A DNA stretch of 18,965 bases. Origin: CAZKYP01 sp964556885. GTDB lineage: Bacteria > Planctomycetota > Phycisphaerae > Sedimentisphaerales > Anaerobacaceae. Below are positions 6,172 to 15,207 of this stretch, in pieces. Positions within the stretch are counted from its first letter, which is position 1. Each line of letters begins with the position of its first letter. Under the pieces are notes generated by a model, which saw only the letters and a list, made by a program, of their open reading frames with translations, was not told the DNA's origin and did not search any database. The position numbers and the translations under genes are program-made. Location of the stretch: assembly GCA_964556885.1 (NCBI GenBank), contig CAZKYP010000051.1, forward strand, positions 1 through 18,965. Direction: 5' to 3'.

Positions 6172-6944
6172 AGATTTCGCTTCCTTATGTCGGCAGGCTC
6201 AGCCAAAATCTTTCTTAGCTCCCCGTGGCTTATCTCGGTCAGGATTTGGATAAGCTCCTCAATCTTGAATGGTTTGTACAGGCAGGTGCAGGCGCCAATC
6301 TTCAAGGCCGCCTCTATCACTGCGCTCATCTCTTTCATGTAGCCGGTCATCAGGATCACTGGAAGGTGAGAATACTCCTCTCTGATCTTCTTGAAGACAT
6401 CCAAACCGTTGATGTCATTCAACTTCATATCCAGAAGCACTATTTGTCCATCCTGCCTGAGTTTCTCCATTACGCTGTGAGGGTCGGTAATCTGAGTAAC
6501 TGTGAAGCCTCGCACTTGTAGTATGTCTCCGAGGGTCTTACAAAACCGGGTGTCGTCGTCGACGATTACTACGGTGCGTTCTTCTCCCAGGGCAGAGAAG
6601 AAGCGGAGCAGCAGGTCTATGTCCAGCGGCTTGGTCAGGATGGCCATCGCCCCTTCTTTCAATCCATCCTCAACCAGTTTATCAGTGGCGTAGGCAGTCA
6701 TTAACACCACGGGTAAATCAGGCTGTACCGCCTTAATAGCCTCGTAGAGCTTCACCCCATTCATCTCCGGCATCTTGATGTCTGTCAGGATGCAGTCGAA
6801 GTGACCGGCGGTAATTTTATCCATAGCTTCAGGGCCAGAGCAGACACCCTCGGCCAGGTGGCCCTTCACCTTGAGGATATCCTGCAGGGTCCTGGTCATC
6901 CTGTGGTCATCGTCCACTATTAGTAAGCGCAACTGTTCGCTCAC
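6168..6944 (-). CDS. tandem double-receiver response regulator without output domain
   Basis: A 258-aa protein of two receiver domains. Receiver 1 (about 5-118) has D11-D12-D13, D55 in L-T-D-I-K-M-P and K105. Receiver 2 (about 123-240) has D129-D130-D131, D172 in L-L-D-M-K-L and K224. Both carry the full phosphorylation set. There is no DNA-binding or enzymatic output domain, so it is best read as a phosphate sink, relay or protein-interaction regulator between the two flanking kinases. The two halves share D-I-L-(K/Q)-V-(K/R)-G with each other and with the hybrid kinase at 12350, suggesting local receiver duplication. Its ATG overlaps the stop of the upstream kinase by 4 bases, and its stop overlaps the next kinase start, so translation is probably coupled. 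Confidence 0.92.
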   Translation of the reverse strand: MSEQLRLLIVDDDHRMTRTLQDILKVKGHLAEGVCSGPEAMDKITAGHFDCILTDIKMPEMNGVKLYEAIKAVQPDLPVVLMTAYATDKLVEDGLKEGAMAILTKPLDIDLLLRFFSALGEERTVVIVDDDTRFCKTLGDILQVRGFTVTQITDPHSVMEKLRQDGQIVLLDMKLNDINGLDVFKKIREEYSHLPVILMTGYMKEMSAVIEAALKIGACTCLYKPFKIEELIQILTEISHGELRKILAEPADIRKRNL

Positions 6945-8206
6945 GATTGCACCTCCTTGGTCGGCAGGATGACGGTGAAGGTACTGCCTTTACCTTCACT
7001 GCTTTCAACCTTGATACTACCTTTATTGGTTTCCACGAGGTTCTTCGACACCGACAAACCAAGTCCGATGCCACGAGCTCTGGCGGAGTAGAGCGGCTCG
7101 AAGAGCTTTTTCATATTTTGCTCAGGGATGCCACAACCTGTATCGGTTATGAAGATATTCACCTTATTATTATTTGCCCGGGCATTGATGGTTAGTGTGC
7201 CCCCTTCCGGCATAGCCTGGTAGGCGTTGGTAATTAGGTTGACCAGCACCTGACGCATCTGCCGTGAATCCACAAACACAGTCGGCAGGTCTGCAGCTAT
7301 CTCGATGCTTACTTTCACATCCTCAGGCGCAGGTTTTTTCTCCAATGCCAGAGAAACCAGATCGAAGACCGCTGTGTGCTCTCTTTTAGTAGTTTTAGTA
7401 CGTGTGAATCCCAGAAGGTCCGACACAATCTTCTCTGAATCACGGACCTCCGAGGAAATCATCTCCAGGTATTCCTTTGTAGTCTCATCAGCATCAGGAA
7501 AAGTAATCTTGAGGTAGAACGCAGCGTTGGCGATTACCGCCAGTGGGTTGCGCAGCTCGTGGGCCACACCTCCTGCCAACTGCCCCAGCACCGCCAGCTT
7601 CTCTTTACGGACAAGCTCCTCTTGTGCCTCCCGTAGTGCCTCCTCCGCACGTTTGCGCTCCGTGATGTCGATTACCGCTGTTCGAAGGCAGGTAAAATTG
7701 CCTTCCGGGTCTGTCAAGGCAACGCTTACCAGTTGACCGTAAAATTCGGTGCCATCTTTTTTGAGCAGCTTAAGTTCGCAGGTTTGCTGGATCCCCCTTT
7801 TAAAAACCCGCTTTCGGTATAAGTAGAGTTCGTCTGCATTATCTTTGCTGACATAACGTGAAAAAGGTTTTTTGATCAGATCAGTTCCTTCCACACCTAA
7901 CAGGGTAGCTCCGGTAAGATTAGCCTCCTGGATCAAACCCTTTTCATCAAGGATAAAATAGCCGACAGGGGCAAGGTCGAACAGGCTGAAATATTTGCTG
8001 CGTGACTGCTTTAGTTCCAACTGCGTCCTGCCAAGCTCTTCATTCTGCATTTCCAACTCGATTTGATGAACCTGAAGTTCGTGAATCAGTTGATCGCTAC
8101 CCATGGACGGCCGGCCTCGCAGTTTCACTATTTGCTGTTTAACCTTTTTCTCTGCCAGCTTTCTCAAATCCCCCAATGTTTTTTCTTTCTCTCCCGCTTT
8201 AGCCAT
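6941..8206 (-). CDS. PAS-domain sensor histidine kinase, HisKA type
   Basis: A 421-aa cytoplasmic kinase. The N-terminal helical linker and PAS domain (about 67-185) are closely similar to those of the kinase at 4813, but the catalytic half differs. HisKA carries H216 in V-A-H-E-L-R-N-P, and HATPase_c (about 310-416) has N327, D-T-G-C-G-I-P (355-361) and G-I-G-L-G-L-S (379-385). All catalytic motifs are intact and no membrane segments are seen, so the signal is cytoplasmic or comes from a partner. It begins 35 bases after the CheB-CheR-PAS fusion and has a strong AAGGAGG ribosome binding site. In many bacteria a kinase module is fused to the end of such CheB-CheR-PAS proteins, so this may be the kinase half of a split system. 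Its likely partner is the double receiver that overlaps it. Confidence 0.93.
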   Translation of the reverse strand: MAKAGEKEKTLGDLRKLAEKKVKQQIVKLRGRPSMGSDQLIHELQVHQIELEMQNEELGRTQLELKQSRSKYFSLFDLAPVGYFILDEKGLIQEANLTGATLLGVEGTDLIKKPFSRYVSKDNADELYLYRKRVFKRGIQQTCELKLLKKDGTEFYGQLVSVALTDPEGNFTCLRTAVIDITERKRAEEALREAQEELVRKEKLAVLGQLAGGVAHELRNPLAVIANAAFYLKITFPDADETTKEYLEMISSEVRDSEKIVSDLLGFTRTKTTKREHTAVFDLVSLALEKKPAPEDVKVSIEIAADLPTVFVDSRQMRQVLVNLITNAYQAMPEGGTLTINARANNNKVNIFITDTGCGIPEQNMKKLFEPLYSARARGIGLGLSVSKNLVETNKGSIKVESSEGKGSTFTVILPTKEVQS

Positions 8207-8241
8207 TGTCGCGGCCTCCTTGCCGCATACGTGTTTCCTTC

Positions 8242-11200
8242 TTAACGCACAACTCGCACGCTGCGACTTTTACTTTTTTGCTTTGACTTTTCAGATGCTT
8301 CCTGCATCTTTCTGTGTTTGGTGATGTCATCAATAGACAGAAGAATCATTTTTTTCTTGCCATCCCTTCTGATTAGCTGGCGCGCATTCAGGAGCATGGT
8401 CATGCTCCCGATAGTTGGAAAATCGTGCTGTACTTCGAAGTTCTCAACTGTGGTTTTCTTCGGGAGAATATCATCCAGCAACTTTCTCAACCCGGGTATA
8501 TCCCATTGTTTGTTGCCCAGGTTGTAGAGCAACTGACCCTCTGTCTCCTCTACTTTCACCTGGAAGATGTTATAGAACGAGCGGTTGGCTGAAACTACCC
8601 GCGCCTCTTCATCCAGAACTATCAAAGGCTCGCGCACAGTGGCCACGATACTCTCAGCGTATTCACGAATCTCTCGTTCAGTCTGCTCTTTTTGAGCAAC
8701 ATGCTCCATCTTCTTGCTATCGGTTATGTCAATAACAGTAAGAACCAGTCCATCAATCGCATTCTCTAACGTTCGATAGGGCAAAATACGCACTAAAAAC
8801 CATTTGCCATCTTCCGCCTGTATCTCGACTTCCTTGACCCTTAATGTGTCGAGTACGCCCTTGGCATCTTTATGGAGATTCTTATAGTTGACTCTTGAAT
8901 TGATCTCACTGATTTTACGGCCTATATCCACCTCCATTAAGCTGAATATTTCGGTCGCCTTCGGTGTGAATCTCCTGACACACAGGTTTGTATCCAGAAA
9001 GATGGTTCCGATTTCAGTGTTGCCAAAAAGATTATTGAGGTCATTGTTTGCCGCCGTTAATTCATCAACCTTGATATGAAGCTCTGAATTAACCGTTTCC
9101 AGCTCCTCATTAATAGATTGCAGCTCCTCCCTGGATGTCTCCAATTCCTCGTTGGTGCTCTGCAGCTCTTCATTTGTGGACTGCATCTCTTCATTGGTCG
9201 ATCTGAGTTCTTCGTTGGAGGTCTCCAATTCTTCAATCGTTGTCTGAAGGTGCTGTTTTGTGGATGCCAATTCCTGCTCCAGAGTCGCTATATACGGATC
9301 AACTATTTGTTCAGCAGCTTTCCTGTTTTTCTTCTTGGCGGCCGTTTTGTTTCTTGTTCTACTCTCGAATATAACCATCATCAAACCCGCTGTATCGTCT
9401 TTCCCTCCAAGAGGTCTGACCTCCAGGTTCAAGTCCCAGAAACCATCGTTATGTCTTATCTTCAGACTTTCATCGACAACTGCCTTCTTTTCTCTGACAG
9501 CCTTGTGTAGTAGTGCACTGAGTTTGTGACGTAATTCCGGCCGCGACATCTTTAAGATATCAAACGTAGGTTCCCCGGTCTGTTGTGATAGGTAGTCCTC
9601 GGTTCGACCGTGAAAATAGATAATCTTGAATTTTTCATTGACCAAAACACAGGGGGGGGTATAATTTTCGATGATCACCTTTTCTGCGAGCTGGCGGATA
9701 TTGGCCTCAACTGGCTTAGCATTTGCTTGGGCCTGTTCGGATGTAGTCTCAATAATGCGTAAAGGTATAACCGGATATTCGATATTCTTAAGGGCAATCG
9801 CTTTTCGCTTGAAGATTTTCCACTTTGCATCAACCGCCAAAAAATTGTCACTAAATTCCCCGATGCTCTCTGACGAGCCTAAAAACAAATATCCGCCCGG
9901 GGCCAATACATAATGGAAAAGCGGCAATATCTGTTTGTGCAGCATCGTGTCCATGTAGATAAGCACGTTCCTACAACTAACAATATCTAATTTAGAAAAA
10001 GGCGGGTCTTTTATTAGGTTCTGAACAGCAAAAACCACCATTTCCCGAATGTGCTTTTTGATCTTGTAGCTGTTGTCCTGCTTCGTAAAAAACCGCTTTA
10101 ACCTTTCGGTTGATATGTCCGCGGTGACTGCTTCATGATAGACACCCCCGCGCGCGCACTCAATGACTTCAGGAACCAGGTCGGTGGCAAATATCTGGAT
10201 GGGAAATTGCTTCTTAAACCTCGTCATACCTTCTGCCAAAAGCATCGCTATGGAATAAGCCTCTTCACCAGTACCACAGCCCGGAACCCACACACGCACA
10301 GGACTGGAGGACTTCTTATTATTCAATAAGGCCGGTATCACCTTTTTTTCAAGAACATTGAAGGCATCGGCATCTCGGAAAAAATGAGTCACCATGATAA
10401 GCATATCTTTATAGAGGGTCTCGATTTCAGCAGGGTTTTGCTGAAGATATAGAACGTAGTCTTCTATCCTGCCGATCTGATGAACCGCCATACGCCGTTC
10501 AATCCTACGTTGGGTTGTGTTGAGTTTGTAATTGGAGAAATCGTGACCGGCGCCTGCCCGAATCAGCACAAATATCCTCCTCATCGAGTCTATGTATCGC
10601 TGCTCAGACGTCATCGGTCGCGTCACACCCTCGATGTAGGGGTGTTTGACGTATTTCTGAAGTTGCTCACCCATTTCCTCCACAGGCAGCACAAAGTCAA
10701 CCATACCCGTATCTATGGCGCTTTTTGGCATGTTGTCATACCTGGCCTGCTTCTCTTGCTGCGCTATCACAATTCCACCTTCACCCTTGATGGCCTTTAG
10801 CCCCAAAGTACCGTCTGATCCGGTCCCTGATAGAATAACGCAAATTGCCATCTCACTCTGGTCGACGGCGAGTGAACGGAAAAAGCAATCAATAGGCAAT
10901 CTGCTGCCATGCGGTTTGATCGGATCCATTAAACAAATAGTACCGTTCATAACGGTCATATCTTTGTCAGGTGGATTCAAATATATGCGGTTTGGCTCAA
11001 TCTTTATCCCATCCTTTACCTGATGGATTATCATCCCAGTATATTTCTGTAGCAGCGAGTCCATAATACTTACGTAATTCGGAGCTAAGTGTTGGACGAC
11101 CACGAAGGCCATGCCGCTATTAGCTGGTATATGTGAGAAGAATCCTTCAAGAGCTTCCAAACCCCCGGCAGAAGCTCCTATTCCGACAATGGGGAAGATA

Positions 11201-11319
11201 GTTTCTCGTTTCGTAACATTGCGTTTGCCTTTCTTCGGCTTCTTGATTTTGGACGGCGCATTCTTAGAAGACGACTTTTTCACTTTTGCTTTCTTAGTGG
11301 TTTTTTTCCTGCTTGCCAT
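8242..11319 (-). CDS. CheB-CheR-coiled-coil-PAS fusion protein
   Basis: A 1025-aa cytoplasmic protein. After a basic tail (1-40) comes a CheB-type methylesterase domain (about 42-225) with the triad S50 in G-I-G-A-S-A-G-G, H77 and D169 in G-T-G-S-D-G. There is no receiver domain to inhibit it. A CheR N-terminal and catalytic region (about 240-505) has the SAM motif G-C-G-T-G-E-E-A-Y-S (347-356), T-H-F-F-R-D (311-316) and C-R-N-V-L-I-Y-M (449-456). A seven-residue-repeat coiled coil (about 675-765, units like T-N-E-E-L-Q-S) leads to two PAS domains (about 765-870 and 885-1005). No kinase domain follows. In chemotaxis these enzymes add and remove methyl groups on receptors; no receptor gene is present here. 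It opens the five-gene operon. AAGGATG precedes the ATG. Confidence 0.95.
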   Translation of the reverse strand: MASRKKTTKKAKVKKSSSKNAPSKIKKPKKGKRNVTKRETIFPIVGIGASAGGLEALEGFFSHIPANSGMAFVVVQHLAPNYVSIMDSLLQKYTGMIIHQVKDGIKIEPNRIYLNPPDKDMTVMNGTICLMDPIKPHGSRLPIDCFFRSLAVDQSEMAICVILSGTGSDGTLGLKAIKGEGGIVIAQQEKQARYDNMPKSAIDTGMVDFVLPVEEMGEQLQKYVKHPYIEGVTRPMTSEQRYIDSMRRIFVLIRAGAGHDFSNYKLNTTQRRIERRMAVHQIGRIEDYVLYLQQNPAEIETLYKDMLIMVTHFFRDADAFNVLEKKVIPALLNNKKSSSPVRVWVPGCGTGEEAYSIAMLLAEGMTRFKKQFPIQIFATDLVPEVIECARGGVYHEAVTADISTERLKRFFTKQDNSYKIKKHIREMVVFAVQNLIKDPPFSKLDIVSCRNVLIYMDTMLHKQILPLFHYVLAPGGYLFLGSSESIGEFSDNFLAVDAKWKIFKRKAIALKNIEYPVIPLRIIETTSEQAQANAKPVEANIRQLAEKVIIENYTPPCVLVNEKFKIIYFHGRTEDYLSQQTGEPTFDILKMSRPELRHKLSALLHKAVREKKAVVDESLKIRHNDGFWDLNLEVRPLGGKDDTAGLMMVIFESRTRNKTAAKKKNRKAAEQIVDPYIATLEQELASTKQHLQTTIEELETSNEELRSTNEEMQSTNEELQSTNEELETSREELQSINEELETVNSELHIKVDELTAANNDLNNLFGNTEIGTIFLDTNLCVRRFTPKATEIFSLMEVDIGRKISEINSRVNYKNLHKDAKGVLDTLRVKEVEIQAEDGKWFLVRILPYRTLENAIDGLVLTVIDITDSKKMEHVAQKEQTEREIREYAESIVATVREPLIVLDEEARVVSANRSFYNIFQVKVEETEGQLLYNLGNKQWDIPGLRKLLDDILPKKTTVENFEVQHDFPTIGSMTMLLNARQLIRRDGKKKMILLSIDDITKHRKMQEASEKSKQKSKSRSVRVVR

Positions 11320-11820
11320 GCTAATTACATCCTTACAAACTTCGAGAAGGGCCTAATACGGTTGCGCGCACAGCTTTTCTACTTCTTTGATGGATTTGTT
11401 CCACCTGCCTCGAATCTTGCATCGCTTCGCCTCTCGCAAACTTACCAATTATCCCGAGCCTGCTTACTCTGCCCCACCAGATATATCTCTACCTTTGTAT
11501 ATTATCCTTGCCTGCAGTGGGTATTACATATTGCATATAATACAGTTATACTTAAAAAGTCAAGCTAATCTTTTAACTTTTTTAAAAAATACTACAGCCC
11601 CGGCCAGTAACGCCGAGATTCTGATAAGTCATTTAATAGTAATGGATTAAATCAAGAAAATGGGGCGAAGAAACCGGATGCAGAATTTTAAATATAGTGT
11701 CTTAAAAACTAAAGGTTTGGAAGGAAGTTTTTGATATAGCGGATTTTGTCTTTATGGCCGGATTTGGCTGCAGAGAGACAGCGACAAGCAGCACGGCAAT
11801 AACAGTGCATTAAAATGCCG
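11320..11820. other. 500-bp intergenic region between signalling blocks A and B
   Basis: No supported gene. It holds the likely promoter of block A (11537-11563), a leader of about 220 bases before the CheB-CheR ATG, and the 3' flank of the receiver gene at 11821. A short GCATTAAAATGC palindrome (11807-11818) has no T-run and is not a convincing terminator. Confidence 0.5.
11537..11563 (-). promoter_or_regulatory. candidate sigma70-type promoter of signalling block A
   Basis: Reading leftwards, TTGACT (11563-11558) and TATTAT (11542-11537) match the -35 and -10 consensus at 5 of 6 positions each. The spacer of 15 bases is short. A 17-base spacer is possible with the weaker TTATAT. It would give a leader of about 220 bases ahead of the CheB-CheR fusion gene. 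The region is AT-rich, so chance matches are possible. Confidence 0.35.
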
Positions 11821-12387
11821 CTATAATGTTATGGCATCAATCGTTTTAGCCCTCTTTACAAACGGATATGTTTTCAGAGGGGCAGGTGAAGGGGAGCGGG
11901 TCATTACTATTCGTTGGTCTGCATGGGCCGAAGCGATGCGTTCCCTATCGATTGACGGCACTTTTAACCACTCTAAAGAAAGAATTACTCCTAAATCTTT
12001 CATCATCTCCATAAATTTATTATAATCTGTTGGCTTGACCATAAAAAAACTGCAACCCAATTCATAGCATCGTTCAATCTTGCTTGGTTCATCTGTTGTT
12101 GTCAGCATAATCACTGGAATCTTTGACAGTTCCCTATTCTCTTTAATCTTACGAAGAACTTCCAGTCCGTCAACCCCGGGCATCCGAATATCAAGCAGTA
12201 AAAGATAACGATCCTTTTCCCCGTGTTTTACTCCATTTCCTCCCTTGAATAGAAAATCCAATACTTCTTGTCCATCCTTGAAATGTAGAAAATCATTGCC
12301 GGCACAATTGAGCCACAGGTGTCTCTTTACAAGCTCAAAGTGCCCTATATCATCTTCGGCAATAAGAATAATCATATCTTTTTCCAT
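11821..12387 (-). CDS. CheY/Rcp1-like single-receiver response regulator
   Basis: A 188-aa receiver of the Rcp1 type, with the longer loop before the phospho-acceptor seen in regulators of phytochrome-like kinases. E11-D12-D13 form the acid pocket, D66 in L-L-D-I-R-M-P is the acceptor, T96-T97 and K118 complete the set. After the receiver (about 1-140) comes a polar tail of about 48 residues ending R-A-K-T-I-D-A-I-T-L, with no known output domain. The frame opens at 12423, but the M-E-K-D-M start at 12387 puts the receiver at its normal position. It overlaps the hybrid kinase gene by 38 bases, so it is that kinase's likely partner. It is the last gene of block B. Confidence 0.88.
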   Translation of the reverse strand: MEKDMIILIAEDDIGHFELVKRHLWLNCAGNDFLHFKDGQEVLDFLFKGGNGVKHGEKDRYLLLLDIRMPGVDGLEVLRKIKENRELSKIPVIMLTTTDEPSKIERCYELGCSFFMVKPTDYNKFMEMMKDLGVILSLEWLKVPSIDRERIASAHADQRIVMTRSPSPAPLKTYPFVKRAKTIDAITL

Positions 12388-13927
12388 TTCGCTGCTCGTT
12401 AGAACCGGAAGTCTTGGTGACATCTACGAAAACCCTCGGCAAAGAAACAAAGAATGTACTGCCCTTTCCATGCTCTGATTCCACCCATACGTTTCCATTA
12501 TGCCTATCGAGAATATGTCTAACGATAGTCAAGCCAAGTCCTTCACCACTTTTCGTGCTGGTTTCAACCCGATGAAATATCTCAAATATTCTACTCTGGT
12601 GTTCCGGATGAATGCCCACTCCGTTATCTTCTACACAGTAAATATTCTGACCATCCTTAACTTCACTATTGTATACACGTATCAAGCCCGTCCGAGAGAC
12701 TTCAAGATACTTCAAAGCATTATCCAAAAGGTTAGAGAAGAGTTGATTTATCTGTAGTGGATCACCGAGACAAGGTGGCAGCGGCTCAATTTCCACTGTT
12801 GCTCCTGCTTGCTTTATCTGATATTCCATGCTATTGACAATATCGGCCAGAACTGCGTTCATATCCAGCGCCCCGAGACATATCTCCACGTGATCCAGTC
12901 GGGAAAGCTTTAACAGTCCCGACAGCAGTGAATCCATTTTTTTCGCACTGGTAGAAATAAAGTTCAGCGCCTCGGGAATATCATCATTCAAGGCAATTCG
13001 CACATCGCCGTCCATATCTGCAGCTATCCCCTTGTTCTCAAGAGCTGAACGTATCAGATTGCAACTCCGAGACAATTCCTGGCTGAAACCTACAATATTA
13101 ATCAGCGGCGACCGTAAATCATGCGATGTTATATACACTAATGACTTAAGCTCTTTGTTAAGCTTTACACGCTCCTCCTCCGCTTTCTTGCGCTCGGTGA
13201 TGTCACGGCAAGTCTCTATCACCAACTTCGGTCGTCCGTTTCCATACCTCGCAGCCACGCTGGAGATACACCAGAGGGTTATTTTCTTCCCGTCGGCTCC
13301 GATAGCTTCCGTCTCGCATTCGTGGGTTTTGCCATCTGTAAAAGTTTTCTCAACTATACATAGCTTGCAAGCTTTATCATGCCCGCGATAGGTAGCATAG
13401 CACTTCTTTCCAATCAGATCTGGTCCGAAGGAACATTTGGCGACATCATTAGCCCACACAATATTATGTTGTTCATCTATCATGCTCATATGATCCGTCA
13501 CAGAGTCGACAATCCCCGCGAGTTTTTGCTCTTCCTCTCGTAGCGCCACCTGTGCCTCACGCATTTCAATTGCCCGGCGGATAGTCATCAACAGATGCTC
13601 CGCATCGTAGGGCTTTTGCAGATAGCTATAAGCGCCCAGGTTAACTGCTTCAATGGCCGATGCCTGCGAGGCGTGACCGGTGAGCACTACGCATTCTGTG
13701 TCAGGGGAGTGCTTCATAACCTCCTGCATTACCGCCAGACCAGACATATCAGGCAGATTGAGATCGATTAGCGCCGCCGCCGGTTTCTCTTCCTTGACTC
13801 TTTCCAGGGCCACCTTGCCCTTGGCGGCGGTAATACAATCATAACCTTTGACCTTTAAGATGTCGGAGAGGCTCTTCCTAAGCTTGGGATCATCATCTAC
13901 AATGATTATTTTACTTTTCGTGCCCAT
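12350..13927 (-). CDS. hybrid sensor histidine kinase: receiver - PAS - HisKA - HATPase
   Basis: A 525-aa cytoplasmic kinase with an N-terminal receiver (about 4-120; acceptor D55 in L-I-D-L-N-L-P, K105). A PAS domain follows (about 135-245). HisKA has H269 in I-T-S-H-D-L-R-S-P. HATPase_c (about 380-500) has N403, D-N-G-V-G-I (434-439) and G-E-G-L-G-L (461-466). The PAS domain is cysteine-rich: C165, C176, C187, C190 and C204, with the spacing C-x10-C-x2-C. This matches the C-Y-x(9)-C-x-x-C pattern seen in some PAS sensors and may bind a metal or respond to redox, which is inference. The start at 13927 (M-G-T-K-S-K) places the receiver normally. The frame extends upstream to a TTG at 14002, which adds 25 residues unlike a receiver. 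Confidence 0.92.
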   Translation of the reverse strand: MGTKSKIIIVDDDPKLRKSLSDILKVKGYDCITAAKGKVALERVKEEKPAAALIDLNLPDMSGLAVMQEVMKHSPDTECVVLTGHASQASAIEAVNLGAYSYLQKPYDAEHLLMTIRRAIEMREAQVALREEEQKLAGIVDSVTDHMSMIDEQHNIVWANDVAKCSFGPDLIGKKCYATYRGHDKACKLCIVEKTFTDGKTHECETEAIGADGKKITLWCISSVAARYGNGRPKLVIETCRDITERKKAEEERVKLNKELKSLVYITSHDLRSPLINIVGFSQELSRSCNLIRSALENKGIAADMDGDVRIALNDDIPEALNFISTSAKKMDSLLSGLLKLSRLDHVEICLGALDMNAVLADIVNSMEYQIKQAGATVEIEPLPPCLGDPLQINQLFSNLLDNALKYLEVSRTGLIRVYNSEVKDGQNIYCVEDNGVGIHPEHQSRIFEIFHRVETSTKSGEGLGLTIVRHILDRHNGNVWVESEHGKGSTFFVSLPRVFVDVTKTSGSNEQRNGKRYDYSYCRR

Positions 13928-13991
13928 AGACCGTATTCTCTTTTCCTGCAGGCTGCAATGCTGTAAGCACAAACAAGAATGAAGATGTAAT

Positions 13992-15026
13992 TTAAGAGCC
14001 AACTTCCTCGGGCCCCATCAGACTTAGAACCAGACGTTCTATAGCGGCGTTATTTTTGTGTCGTTTCTGCCCGCGATTATGATTGGGCTCACACGGGACT
14101 TCGGCTATGTATCCCAGTGAAGCCGCGTCGGCAAGGTTAGTAGCATCATCGATCTTTCCCATTATTTCACATAGGTTGTTCAAAACCATGTTTACCGTAT
14201 CTTCGAAGTTCGGATTATAGGCAAGGCTCGGAATCAGAAAGAAATCGTTCTTAGTTGGAGTTTTTTGGGCGATGGCATGGGCTATAGCAATAACTGACGT
14301 ACTTTCTTCTTCATCATTTCCCAAGCGGTTCAAATTCCAGAACAATGAATAGTTTGTTCCATCTGCCATGGTGACACTTGTCTTGGTGGTCTTGAGTAAT
14401 TCGCCGGAGAGTGCTCTTTGAATGTCGGCACATAGATTTTCTTTATCGTCGTCCAAGACAAACAGTGCGAAGAAATTTTCACTGAGGACATATTCTTTCT
14501 TGCAGCGCCAGAGTTGTTCAGCTTTGGAGTTGAACTCAAGGATTTGGCCCTGAGGAGAGATGCAAACGACGGCGCTTGGGGAGTCTTGGACGATTGATTT
14601 AAAATGTTTGTAGCTGCGTACCAGCCCCTCTACGGCCCTTTTATTCTCGATAGCATAGCGAATGCGAGGAACAAGCTCATCCCAGATATCTGTTCCCTTT
14701 ACGAGGTAATCTTCCGCACCACGTCCTATAGACTCAAGTTCCATTTCTTTGTCAGCCATCGATGTGAGTACAACGATAGGTACCTCTGGACTGGAGTTGT
14801 GAATTTTTTCAACGGTTTCGATGCCACTACTGTCCGGTAGGCCTAAGTCGAGCAATATGCTATCAAATTGCTTTTTGTATAGTTGCTCAATAGCGATCGA
14901 CAGGCTTGATGCGGTATCGATTGCACACTGAAAGCCTTGATTCGGCTTTGATAAGACTTTTTTTACTAACTGACGGGTTCCAGCATCATCCTCGACCAGC
15001 AATATATTCGTAGGCTTACTATCCAT
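13992..15026 (-). CDS. receiver-PAS response regulator
   Basis: A 344-aa cytoplasmic protein. The receiver (about 6-125) has E12-D13-D14, the acceptor D60 in L-L-D-L-G-L-P, T88 and K110. A PAS domain follows (about 139-255). A C-terminal region of about 90 residues has no recognised domain and contains a basic stretch K-R-H-K (321-324). There is no kinase or DNA-binding domain. It leads block B, so it may tune the hybrid kinase gene that follows after 64 bases. AAAGGGA lies 7 bases upstream of the ATG. Receiver-PAS proteins without output usually act by binding a kinase; that role is inference here. Confidence 0.88.
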   Translation of the reverse strand: MDSKPTNILLVEDDAGTRQLVKKVLSKPNQGFQCAIDTASSLSIAIEQLYKKQFDSILLDLGLPDSSGIETVEKIHNSSPEVPIVVLTSMADKEMELESIGRGAEDYLVKGTDIWDELVPRIRYAIENKRAVEGLVRSYKHFKSIVQDSPSAVVCISPQGQILEFNSKAEQLWRCKKEYVLSENFFALFVLDDDKENLCADIQRALSGELLKTTKTSVTMADGTNYSLFWNLNRLGNDEEESTSVIAIAHAIAQKTPTKNDFFLIPSLAYNPNFEDTVNMVLNNLCEIMGKIDDATNLADAASLGYIAEVPCEPNHNRGQKRHKNNAAIERLVLSLMGPEEVGS

Positions 15027-15207
15027 ATTGAATCCCTTTCAATTCCGCTATTCATAAAATGGAAACCCGGCATTTACCGATTTGCACGTATAATATAACA
15101 TACTATATCCCCATATTGTTATTATCGGTATAGCCAATAAAAAATGTTAGAAATTTTCTGAAATCCATGATCACAACACTTAAATCGACTGATATATTTG
15201 CTGCCGA

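Noticed and set aside
9110..9260. Apparent tandem DNA repeat within the CheB-CheR gene
   Set aside because: It is the coding sequence of the seven-residue coiled-coil repeat and is usual in this protein family.
11807..11818. GCATTAAAATGC as a terminator of block B
   Set aside because: A 5-bp stem with a 2-base loop and no T-run in either direction.
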